Source: Siderastrea radians (taxonomy: Eukaryota > Cnidaria > Anthozoa > Scleractinia > Rhizangiidae). Taken from it: a DNA stretch of 64,000 bases. Where the stretch lies: NCBI GenBank assembly GCA_964017195.1, contig OZ024889.1:55140574-55204573 (forward strand). Reading direction: 5' to 3'. A program made the translations under genes and the position numbers. This document shows, piece after piece, positions 30,297-40,114 of the stretch (its first letter is position 1; each line of letters begins with the position of its first letter). Below the pieces are notes generated by a model that did no database searches, was not told where the DNA came from, and was given only the letters and a program-made list of their open reading frames with translations.

Positions 30297-30517
30297 CATC
30301 TCTCAAACATTAATTCACCTTTCCTTTTTTCAACGTTCCCTTGTTACAGCAAAACCGTGTTAGATTTTTTTGCCTGTTTAGAAAAATCTTCTTACAATTT
30401 TCTTGCAATAGAAAAAAAAACATCTTCGAAATTTTCTTGTGACAGAAAAATATCATCTTTAATTTTTCCTGTGATACAAAGATCATATAAAAAATTCTGT
30501 TAGAGAAAGAAGCTCGT
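30297..30517 (-). repeat. Right inverted repeat of the Maverick-type element
   Basis: The reverse complement of this stretch matches 20034-20262, including CGGTTTTGCTGTAACAAGGG and GCAAGAAAATTGTA. It marks the likely right edge of the element. Confidence 0.8.
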
Positions 30518-33500
30518 AAAATTTTTTGCAGTAAAAAAAAATTGTAATGGTAAAAAAAAAACAATCCCATTTTTTCATTTAGTAAACCGTACTCATTTCT
30601 TGGAATGCGCGTGTTAAGCGCCGACGAGTGTATAACGCGAAAAAAAGCGTTTCTCGCGCGTGGAGTCTTCATTTCACATTACTTTGGAGCTAGCATAGGC
30701 AAGCTACGCAAAATAATCACTTCACTTCAATTCTTTTGTCGCAGCTCGGTTATGATCATTACAAGGACAGATCGCCACTTTCGAGAATCATCACTGAGGC
30801 GACATAATATGATCTCGATAGTAGAATACTCTCATATATATTAAGATTCTCCTGGTCACGTACAAAATCCTCCATGGCTTTGCTCCAGCCTATTTAAATG
30901 AGCTGCTACTTAACTACACGCCTCATCGTTTACTACGATTATAATATATAGTTTAAACATGTGTGATGAGGCTTAAAACCTCCACCCGGAATGTGAATTG
31001 TAATTCCTATAGTAAGCGTTGAGTAGTCCCATCACCTGTATACACCTTGTTCACCTCATGTAGCATTCTCATATAGTTATTATAATTTAACCTTCTTACT
31101 TACCCACTCCTAAGAATATATCCCCATAGTTTCATTGGCGTAAAATGTTGAATGCAATGTTACGAAATCTCCTACTGAACGATTTCGGGTGATCATTGAC
31201 AGAGTTAAAACAAATCGAGTCGTTTGCTTTGTTTACTGAAATCTACTTAGCCGGAATTGCAATTGGAAGTGCGTTTTGCTGGAAACAAAGAGTTTTGACA
31301 GATGTTTTTCCCTTGGGTCATTATCAGAGTGCAAATATTCACAATTTACCTACAATTAGAGATTGAATTGCAAATAGACATGTAGAGGATTTGAGCAATA
31401 AAAGGATTTGTAAAGTAAACTACGGAGAAAAATCCTTATAATAAAACCAATTTCACTTTATTATGCTCTGGAACGTATTTACAATCCATTGAAAACCGTA
31501 AAGTATTCTAGTTACGGTTTCTATATATTCAATGCCTCCGTTTGCTCAATCCTAAAACATACAGATATTTACATCTGAATGGAGTCTCACTAGCTTATAT
31601 GAATTATTGCTTTCAGTTGAAAACAAAACCATTACTATACGGATTTGACTTGTGTTTAAACGCAAAATGTATTTCCTTTTACACACATATTAAGTAATCT
31701 TCCGTCTTCTCATGTGTGAGAAAAAGTGTTCTGACTACCCTTCATTTGATTCGTTTACGATCAATCTACTGAGCGTTTTGCTGCCGTAAAATTCTAATTC
31801 AACACATAAAAAAGAGGAGTTTTTATTCTCTTCAAATAACCTTAAGTGAACTACTTGTATTTTGAGTAGATTACTCCATCGTGTGTCTAACTCATATATA
31901 TATTAAATACTACACAACAACACACAGGTTAACTCAAAATTAGTTAAATGGTGTGAAATACAAAGGTCGAAACAAATTAAGCCTTTGTCTCCTTTCGTTC
32001 AGGCTCTTAAAAATTAATTGGTTCCTGTAGTCAAAGGACAATGAAAGTTAAACCTTACCAATGAACGTTTTTATCTTCTAAAGATCATGAGCGCGTAAAA
32101 TAAATATTAATTGATTCCTATAGTCAAAGGACAACTGAAATTGTTTCCGGCAATGATGGTTTTTATCTTCTAAAGATTATGAGAGTGCAAAATAAAAATA
32201 AAAATAAACGATTGGCTATGTCTTCCGTCCTTCCAGTGTTTGTTAAAGGACGTTTTTGTGAAAGGTTATCTTTATCTTGCAATCTAATAAAAATTAACAA
32301 AGAAACTGATAAAACGAGGCATCTATTCTAGCGTATATATCCCTTATCTATTTTTGTTTCTTCAACGATGGTCTCATCGCCTCTAAGTATGCTACAGGAT
32401 GGCGGGAATGGATTACATCATTCTTAGCAGCTATGTATTTTAGCTATCTTCTTTGATGATGTCATCATCATCCACTCCTCCAACCCTCCACCCTGATATT
32501 AATACTATTTTATTTTTAGATTATTACGTCATCATTTGCGATGACGTCAGCCCCCTGGGGGATTACGGTGCACCACCAGCACCACTGCACACTACACCGT
32601 GTTTATGAACTCTCCTTTTATATCTACTCCTGTGGAGCAGAACATAGACGGTGCAATGGCAGTGCAGCACAAAGAAAACTGAACAAAATTCAGGGCTCGA
32701 AATTTACGGTCGCAAATATGCAATTTGCGACTGGTTCGAGGACATTTGCTCCTAAAAACATTAACTTAGGAGCAAATTTGCTCCTGCACCTTTTGGCCCA
32801 TTTTCATAATAAATACATTTTTTGCTCCTTGTTAGACCCAATTTACTCCTAAAATTTTGGATCTAGGAGCAGAATTGCCCCCGCGAAAAACAATTTAATT
32901 TCGAGGCCTGGAACAAATCGCTCAAAATACTGACAGTTGCATGGTAATTTGGACAGCCAAGTTTATTTCTGTACACTTTACCTAGAGGTTTTTTAGTTGT
33001 TTAGAGAAAAACTGAATTAAAATAGAGCAAAACAGAGAAGCAACTGATGTGATTGAACAACAATTAGCTCAGATTTAGGAATCTAAGTTCCAAACATTGG
33101 TCGGACAAAGGTTCTGCGCGACATTGCGTAAATATAAAGGTGAATCAAAGCTGAAAAGTACTGAGGATCCCCAGTGGCTGATATGGATTCAGAAATTCGC
33201 GTAATGGGGAAGGAGTGGGGTGGAGAAAAAAAGATGTGGGTGGGGGGAGGGGGGATGACCGAGTTAAAACATAAAAGAATTAAACTAGCCTTCCAGGCTA
33301 TCAGTTTTTTTGAAAAACAGCCTTCCCTAGATATGCCACTACGATTAATCGATTATTTAATGAAAGAGGGATGCAAATCCTGGACCCTCCCTCGTCGATG
33401 GACTACTTACGTGGTCCTAGCACATTATACCCGGTACCTGGTTCCCCTGTAATTCTTACCAGGAAAAACGCAATCAAAACAAATAAATAATAGGTTGTTG

Positions 33501-33677
33501 ATTTTTAAAGTAGGAAAATAAATTTTGTTTCCAGTCACATCAAATAACATCGTGTGACTGCTCTCATTTTGTACTTCAGATCTTTGCTTTCAAGTGTATG
33601 ACATGCGTAATTATAAGAAGTGTTTTCAGTCTCTCTTGTTGACATCTCTGAAATGTTAGTCCGTGAATAAGGGGCTG
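30518..33677. other. AT-rich host spacer, no gene recognised
   Basis: No supported gene. Notable are a repeated pair of about 80 bp around 32010-32190 (ATTCCTATAGTCAAAGGACAA-type words next to TTTTATCTTCTAAAGAT) and a stretch at 32700-32880 with GGAGCAAATTTGCTCC, a 16-bp palindrome, in a repeat-like context. Confidence 0.45.
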
Positions 33678-34042
33678 TTAACATGGGGGGAGGAAGATCC
33701 TAGCGCTAGGAAGATCCTAGAAGGCGGATCATCCTAAGCGCCATATGTTTTCTGTATTCAGTGTCCATGCATAATATTGTACTTGGCCCCAGTACTAGGA
33801 CCTTTGCAGCGCTAGGAATTTTTAGTTGAGAGATAGGAAGATCCCAGCACCATGTAAACTATCTTCGCTCGGAAGATCCTAGTGCTACTAGGGACCATGT
33901 AAGTACAGAAAAACAAACATGGCGGCTGCCCGGCGTTCAACTGCTAAATGCCGACAGTTTTATTTGATTTCTAGCAACCACCGCGGCTGAAACCAAACGA
34001 AAAGTTGATTCGCTTTCTAGGATCTTCCTAGTGCCATGAGCA
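33678..34042. mobile_element. Foldback MITE with AGGAAGATCCTAG motifs
   Basis: The left end has two copies of AGGAAGATCCTAG around GCGC, and the right end has CTAGGATCTTCCTAG. The middle holds further AAGATCC-CAGCACCATG words. The inverted arrangement and ATGG/CCAT edges suggest a small non-autonomous DNA element. Exact borders are uncertain. Confidence 0.5.
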
Positions 34043-34744
34043 TTTTTCAAAGTGCATTTCGTGATCACGGATTTTGATCTTTGAACCCTATACGGATAGG
34101 GAAGTTTACTCAGTAGAATTAGAAGGCTGAACTGCTTCAGTCAAGGTCATGTTTTTTTTGCCAACGAATTTGCTCCATTTTGTTATAGTAAATTCCGTGT
34201 CTTCACAGCTCCATTTCTTTTCTCCTTTTGTGCGTGAGTATTTCATCAGCTGCCCCAAGAGTTTACCTCTACATGCAAGATCCTCCTGCACGTGCGTACG
34301 CATCGAGGCGAGTCAAACTAAAACGTAGCCACAAAGAAGTACATGAACTCATCAAAAATGACGCTGAGTCAAAAATCTAAAACATCCGACAGTTAAAATA
34401 AACGGCTGAAACATGTAAGAGCAAAATTGGTGAAAAGGCCGAAAATACGAGCAATGTCATCATGATCTGAGACTGACTCGACACACGTATATTTTTTAAA
34501 AGCTATCGTGATCCCTCCCACGAAAGAGCGACAACAAAGAGAGGAAATCAAACGTCTAAATGAAAGCTTATTAACTATACTTACCTTGTACGTTAAAATG
34601 ATGAACTGAAGCTGTTTTATCGTCGCTTACTCGTTAAAGGATGAACCCTGTACCCACAAAAATATCAATTTGCAAAGGTCTCACTGGCTCACCGGCTCTG
34701 CGTTGACAGGTTGTCAATTGCAATTTCCGGCTTACGAAATCTCC

Positions 34745-35472
34745 AAGGAAGACTACATTTTATTGTCACTAATGCTTACATGAGAGACCCCAGAACAAAC
34801 AATTTTACCAGGACAGTTTGTAAAGGCCACATCAATTAAAGTCGAAGTTAAATTGGTAATACGTGTTGGCTCGTTAATAAGCTGGTGGAATCCATAAACG
34901 TCAGCTATGCTTGTCAGCAAACTCTTGTTGGTATCAAGTGTGGAAGCCGAATTGCAATTTAGATTGCGCATTAAATAAAATTCGACGCTTTCAGATTGAG
35001 AATCAAGCCTACTGATAAGTGATTCAAAATGAGCAAAGATCTCAGCATGAAAATCAGGGATCCTATACCAAGTGGCAACTATAAGTGGCTTAGAGTGAGG
35101 TTTTCTGACCTCAACGCATAAATTTTCGAGTTGGTTCACGAGCAAGTGAGACGCAGTGAATAACTGATAGTAGATCTGATGTAGAAACAAACTCTACCAC
35201 AATTTCTGTTCCTGTCTCGGCGAATAATGTCGTCAGTACCCAGAAATAAGTACGTCCTGATCATTTATAGTCTCGCCCAACATTGTTTCATTAATCGACA
35301 AGACATCAATAGATTTATCGGCAAACAAAATCCTTAGTTCATCTATGTGGTTAGGTCGGCTAGTTATGTTCAGAGATGCTAATTTAACGCCACGCTTACG
35401 AGGAAGAAACTTATCTTTAGTAGCATTGTTTATCGTATGTAAAGCTTCTTTCGTAGAAGAAAAACACGGCAA
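34745..35472 (-). pseudogene. LINE endonuclease fragment
   Basis: Two - strand frames make up an apurinic-type endonuclease domain. 35472-35233 has KRGVKLASLNITSR, IDELRILF and IDVLSINETML, where the N-terminal Asn and catalytic Glu of the domain lie. 35190-34753 has KPLIVATWYRIP, a spoiled D-L-N site (MRNLNCN), and INEPTRITNLTSTLIDVAFTN. It belongs to a CR1/L2/jockey-like non-LTR retrotransposon. A frameshift between the pieces and the mutated catalytic site show it is dead. RT is absent. Confidence 0.75.
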
Positions 35473-35627
35473 TTTATATTATAACTGACAAAATTTATTT
35501 TCCGGGGAACGTTTTCTTGCAAACATACTGCGTTTCCGCAAGTAAAATGTTGCATGTGTTTTAAAATGTTCCTTGTTGGTTGTCGAAAATGTCATCTCAG
35601 GTGTCGCAAGGCTTACTAGTTTTTAAT

Positions 35628-36259
35628 GGCCGTTTTTATGCTAGAGACGTTAAAGTCGTCTAGACGTGTTTAACGTCTCAGACGTTAATATCGTCTGGTA
35701 TAAAAACGGGACGTATTAAAGTAGACGAACAAGTAGAAAAAACCAAGATTTTCTAAGAAAAGGACTGGGTTCTATTCTCGGAAGACACTAGACGCGACTA
35801 AACTCGGCGGCAAATCAAATAAAGTGTGCAAAACAACAAATCCATCTGCATGTAAACATGGCGGAGACTTTGCTTAACTGCTTCGCAGCTTCTGAAGGCT
35901 TGTTTCTCGACGTCCTCGAAAAATAAAAGACATGGAAACGCAAATGTTTTTTAAAAAGGCTAAATCAGTCAAGGAAGCGGTTTTTGAAAGAAGCACTTGG
36001 CTTGTGCGTCGTGGCCAACAAGAGAGAAAGGAACGAAAGACGTGGAGATGAACAGAGGGATTCTTCGTGGCGGAGAAACGGCTAACTAAATTGGAACGAC
36101 AAAGCGCTTTAGGGCTAAACTCGTCCCAGTTAAGGTCGTCTCGTTTTTATACTAGACGACTTTAACGTCTCAGACGTTAATGTATAATAGACGTTAATGT
36201 CGTCTCGAGACGATAATAACGTCTTAGACAATATTAACGTCTCTAGCATAAAAACGGCC
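35628..36259. mobile_element. 632-bp DNA element with GGCCGTTTTTATGC termini
   Basis: The left end GGCCGTTTTTATGCTAGAGA and the right end (complement) match over at least 26 bp. The sub-terminal regions contain many GACGTTAA/TTAACGTC words in both directions. AAT flanks each side, a possible 3-bp target duplication. The interior (about 35700-36100) is less repetitive. It resembles a Harbinger-like non-autonomous element, but this is not certain. Confidence 0.6.
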
Positions 36260-37540
36260 AATGACGTATTCGCGCGCTGCCGCCGGAAGTTCTTAAAATG
36301 GGGTAGAGATTATGAAACATCGGAACCCGCGGAATCTTACATTTGCTCAAATCGTTTAATTTCATGTACAGGACGCTATTTTTGTACATGGAGAGTTCCT
36401 TTTTTTCCGCGGTGTAAAACAATGAGCCAGTGAAAATTTTTGCCCTTTTCTGGGGAAGCCGTTAACAGTGCACAATTTCTCACCACTGATAATCGGACTA
36501 AATCTCAGCGCACCGCAGTGGGCGTTTTAGGGACGGACCTTTTTAAAAGTAATGAGAGGGGTGGGGAATTTTCGAACTGCAAGAATTGTTTTTCGTGCAG
36601 GAATTGCAGGAATATTTTTCCCGTATGCAAGAACTTTTTTCTAAGCTACTTGCTGAGTATGAATTATTTTTCACTCATTTTCCCTTGCATGATTTTTTTT
36701 TGTTCTTCGCCCTAACCCCCTTAACCTTTCTATTGGTCCGTCCCTTCAGTTACCCAGCGAAGAGCTGCGACTGAGCATGCGAAAATTAGTCAAGAGGTAG
36801 AGCCAACCGATGGCGGCGACTGAAACTAATTGAACTGTAGTAGTCAAAATCAAGGATATATCCACAAGTAATGAAGTAACACCCGCGGAAAATAGTACAT
36901 TCGAGATTCCTTTGAGTTGTTCACCAAAAGAATTGGAGTACAAATTGTTCAAGTTGAGTGCACGGACGGGGAAATGGAATTTGGGGCAAATTTGGGCCAG
37001 AAAAAGGGATTTACACTCCCCCTCCCCCATGCCCTTCAGGACCCTCATTAAAAGACTACGAATAAATTCGTCATCATTTGGAATAAACAGCAGCCACAAA
37101 AAGTACTACTTGCAATAAAAGGAGCATATTTAAATATTACTTAATGCTACGTCAAATTAAAGAAAATCGAATGAGGGAAATTGTGTGAACTTTCCTGAAA
37201 TGTAGTCCTAACCGATACCAGAATAATACAGGTTACGGTTGAAATCGCTGATTGATTTCAGAGCAAGTTGCGAACATAGGAGAAGTCAGTAACGTGAAAA
37301 AAAAATGCGAACTTAAGTCACAGTTGGTTTAGAGCCTTGTAAGTACCGTGTATACAGTAAAAAGTCGTTCAATCCGTAACGATTATACTGGTCTTGACGA
37401 ATTTGACAAGGAAGAAGAAATCTTAAATTTGTTCGAGGAAAATATTCAATCTAACTTTTTTCGAAAACCGCGCTATCATAGAATCTCCTGAGAGTTTCAA
37501 GATGGGAAGATCTACATGTGGCCAACAAGGGAGTTTGGGT
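36260..37540. other. Spacer with no supported gene
   Basis: Only short frames without domains occur (36440-36715 +, 36746-37099 -). No splice-consistent coding unit was found. Confidence 0.4.
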
Positions 37541-37690
37541 CGAGAAAATTTAATATATGTAAAATTCATGGCGTTGTCCCCGGGGACAACGCCATGAGGG
37601 GGATCCTCAACTAATAAGCCCTTATGGCTTCTAAGAGAATTCCTTGCATTTGTTTCTTTAAATAAATCAATCAATAAATATAAACTGATT
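37540..37690 (+). repeat. LINE 3'-end-like remnant with AATAAATC tail and palindrome
   Basis: A stretch ending TTTAAATAAATCAATCAATAAAT resembles the tail of a non-LTR element. Within it, 37567-37596 is a perfect 30-bp palindrome whose halves are CATGGCGTTGTCCCC and GGGGACAACGCCATG. Confidence 0.45.
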
Positions 37691-37844
37691 GTATTTGTTA
37701 AATGGCAACATTTGATAAATGAAAATGAAATTGCCATCACAATCCGATGTCAATCAAAACAACGTTTTTAAACAGTTTAGGTAATGTGTAGTACAGGAGT
37801 GAAGTTGCTAAGCCTACAGAGCTCTTACAGTGAAGTGTAAACCG

Positions 37845-39002
37845 TTAATGATGTGCTCTTACAAAATTCGGACGGGCCACCTTAAGATTTTCCGTCATTT
37901 TAATGTTACTTATGTCTTCCTGATTGCCATCTTGTTTCCATACAGTAGTATTGTATTTTCTTTCCTGTCTTGCTACAAGAATGCATTCTAGTAAGTCATC
38001 GTTAAAGTCAAAAGGAATCTTGTGAACAAATAGTTTCTCTTTCATTGTTGATCCCAGTGCCCAACTCAAATCTTCAATAGCAATCCAGCAAAGAGTTCGT
38101 ACCCAGGTCCCATGACACTCAGGATACCGATCAAACCAGTGTAGAGCTCGCGGAATGTAGTATGGCTGCTTACCGCGGATTCCTCCTGGGGCCAGCGGAT
38201 GCTGCTGTAAAGATGCATACACTGTTTCATCCGGGACATACGTGTCTTTCAAGAATTCAATGAAGTCTTTTCCTATCTTGCTATGAAGAGCAAACTCGAC
38301 AAAATCTCTTATAGCGACTATGTGTGTTGACCCTTTATAGATAGAAATATTGTGTGGTAGGGGTTGTTTTGCTCTGCGAGTTCTATAAATTACACGGTTC
38401 TTTAAGATGTGGACGAATTCAGATCGACCTTTGTTGAGCTTCGGCATTGGGAAACTTTCTATGCTGTTGGTGTTGTTAAGACTTTGTAATGCTGCCACAA
38501 TTTGTCGGTTATCGTAAAGTGGAAAGTCCTGTCCAACTAAACTAATGTAATATTTCCATTTTACCGATGACTGTAAAAGCTCCCCCATGCAATTAATTTG
38601 AGCTTGAACTACTGAAAAATGTGCCCAGACGACATCAGTACTGTTTGCGGAGATAAAAACATTTGGCAGACAGCGTATCATAGCCTTTATGGCCCTACGG
38701 AAGACATCTGGGGCTTTCTTGTCGATGTGAATGCAGTAAACATTGTTAGGCATGTAGATGGCCTGGAGAATTCGCTCAAATAGACGTGCCTCTTTGTGGA
38801 CAGTGAAACCAAAAGCAATTGGCAATTGCTGTTCTTCTTTTGTCACAGGAGGATAAACAAAGTTCCTCTGCAGCACTTTCTGGCAATCGTCTGTAGGCTT
38901 GTACTGGTTAAGAATGCCAGAGTCGTTCGAATGTAATGCCGACGTTCTGTTCATTTTTACTTTGCCAGATATAAGCCTTTTACATCGTTTCCACTTTATT
39001 TC
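37845..39002 (-). CDS. GCNT-like beta-1,6-N-acetylglucosaminyltransferase B, catalytic exon
   Basis: This exon encodes 385 residues starting EIKWKRCKRLISG after a splice acceptor (TCTGTTGCAG/GAA, - strand). GT14 motifs are all present: LPIAFGFTVHKEARLFER, YCIHIDKK, CLPNVFIS, VVWAHFSVVQAQ, WKYYISLVGQDFPL, KGSTHIVAIRDFVEF, PDETVYASLQQ (Glu near residue 299 of the full protein), RTLCWIAIEDLSWALG and FVHKIPFDFNDDLLECILVA. It is closest to gene C by eye. Paired cysteines typical of the family occur throughout. Golgi O-glycan branching is expected; the acceptor is unknown. A frame extension beyond 39002 is intron. Confidence 0.9.
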   Translation of the reverse strand, partial: EIKWKRCKRLISGKVKMNRTSALHSNDSGILNQYKPTDDCQKVLQRNFVYPPVTKEEQQLPIAFGFTVHKEARLFERILQAIYMPNNVYCIHIDKKAPDVFRRAIKAMIRCLPNVFISANSTDVVWAHFSVVQAQINCMGELLQSSVKWKYYISLVGQDFPLYDNRQIVAALQSLNNTNSIESFPMPKLNKGRSEFVHILKNRVIYRTRRAKQPLPHNISIYKGSTHIVAIRDFVEFALHSKIGKDFIEFLKDTYVPDETVYASLQQHPLAPGGIRGKQPYYIPRALHWFDRYPECHGTWVRTLCWIAIEDLSWALGSTMKEKLFVHKIPFDFNDDLLECILVARQERKYNTTVWKQDGNQEDISNIKMTENLKVARPNFVRAHH

Positions 39003-39281
39003 CTGCAACAGACACAATTGTAAGTTATTCGTGACACGATAAAAGCGCCACTCTATGAAAGTAGCGTTCGGCAACCTACCAGTGAAGGTAAATTCACAAT
39101 ATTCATCCCTTAGGTTTGGCAAGAGCCCACGCGCATGTCAATCGCCAACTTATCTGTCGAGGAGAGTAAGCCATATACAGCTGTTACGTCCGTTCAAACA
39201 TTTGGTGCTTTTGAATGTTTTAGCATTTGCTCTTTTTGCATTTGTTGGTTTATCCGACTTTAAGCCTTTTCGTTTCCGAGC

Positions 39282-39688
39282 TAGGCTCAGTCTCCAGCCG
39301 TGAGTGTCTCGATGCGCCCGCGATTCTCGCCACCTTCACGGCTGGGCGCACGGGTTTAGTTATTGTTTAGACTGACCAATCAGAGACAAGCCCCCTGAAA
39401 TTTGCAGGGCAGAATGCCCGACGTAATTTAGCGGGATTTCGTCTTTCTCTTGAAATTTCACACTTTTAGGAGGACGTTTCAGGCATACTTTTCGCATTTC
39501 GCTTTTTTTCAAGACGATAAAAAAAAAAAAACAACAGATAAAATTTAAGCAAATGACGTGTGGATTGTCTGCATAATTATTGAAACTGTAATGACGTCAC
39601 GAACATGCAACCAAACCCGTGCGCCCAGCCGTGAAGGTGGCGAGAATCGCGGGCGCATCGAGACACTCACGGCTGGAGACTGAGCCTA
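39282..39688. mobile_element. Mutator-like MITE with 76-bp TIRs
   Basis: The first and last about 76 bp are perfect inverted repeats beginning TAGGCTCAGTCTCCAGCC. A 9-bp direct duplication TTTCCGAGC flanks the element (39273-39281 and 39689-39697). Long TIRs with a 9-bp duplication are the mark of Mutator-type transposition. The 250-bp core has no coding capacity. Identity of the arms indicates a young insertion. Confidence 0.85.
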
Positions 39689-39998
39689 TTTCCGAGCTGG
39701 ATGATTGGAATTCTACGTGAATCAAAAAAATCGGCTTCTGATTAATTGATAATCATTCCTCATTTTTAATGGGCTTTTAAATAAGTTTCATTAATTTTTC
39801 ACTTCGTTCATCAGCACTTTAATAAAATTATCATTAATTACAATAGCCTTGCGATCATGAATTACTTGTTCCTCTATACATGTGAAAGAAAGACATAAAA
39901 CTAGCTGATTAATGACTGCATTGCTTTTGAAGCCATTTGTGAATTGTTTGATAGAGTTAATGGCTAGGAACAAGTTATTCATGATGACAAGAATAATT

Positions 39999-40114
39999 AA
40001 CAATTATTCTACGAGGGCGCGCTGGATATCGAATGATAAATAACCAACGAGGCGCTACGCGCCTCGTTGGTTATAATCATTTGATATCCAGCAAGCCCGA
40101 GTAGAATAATTGTT
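39999..40114. mobile_element. Short hairpin MITE
   Basis: AACAATTATTCTACGAGGGC and the complement of its 3' end pair over most of the 116 bp, meeting at GAGGCGC/TACG/GCGCCTC. It may be one end of a larger element. Confidence 0.6.

Larger units (their letters stand above)
20034..30517 (+). mobile_element. Decayed Maverick/Polinton-type element with TIRs
   Basis: Inverted repeats of about 225 bp bound a region that holds a Maverick-type polymerase reading inward from the left repeat. A polymerase next to a TIR is the normal Polinton layout. The interior is disrupted by a 2.9-kb insertion and contains DIRS-like sequence. No protease, ATPase, integrase or capsid gene is recognisable, so most of the original element is lost. 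The polymerase differs clearly from the one at 5356-9306 (it has an HNH/endonuclease VII-like block and LDANNLYG in motif A), so the two are separate lineages. Confidence 0.65.

Noticed and set aside
33174..33452. 92-aa + strand frame
   Set aside because: G-rich insertion in a noncoding context, no recognisable domain.
36746..37118. Overlapping frames on both strands (117 aa - and 68 aa +)
   Set aside because: No domains, splice partners or homologous copies are visible.
39003..39122. In-frame upstream extension of the gene B catalytic frame
   Set aside because: It lies beyond a strong splice acceptor and has no counterpart in genes A and C, so it is intron.
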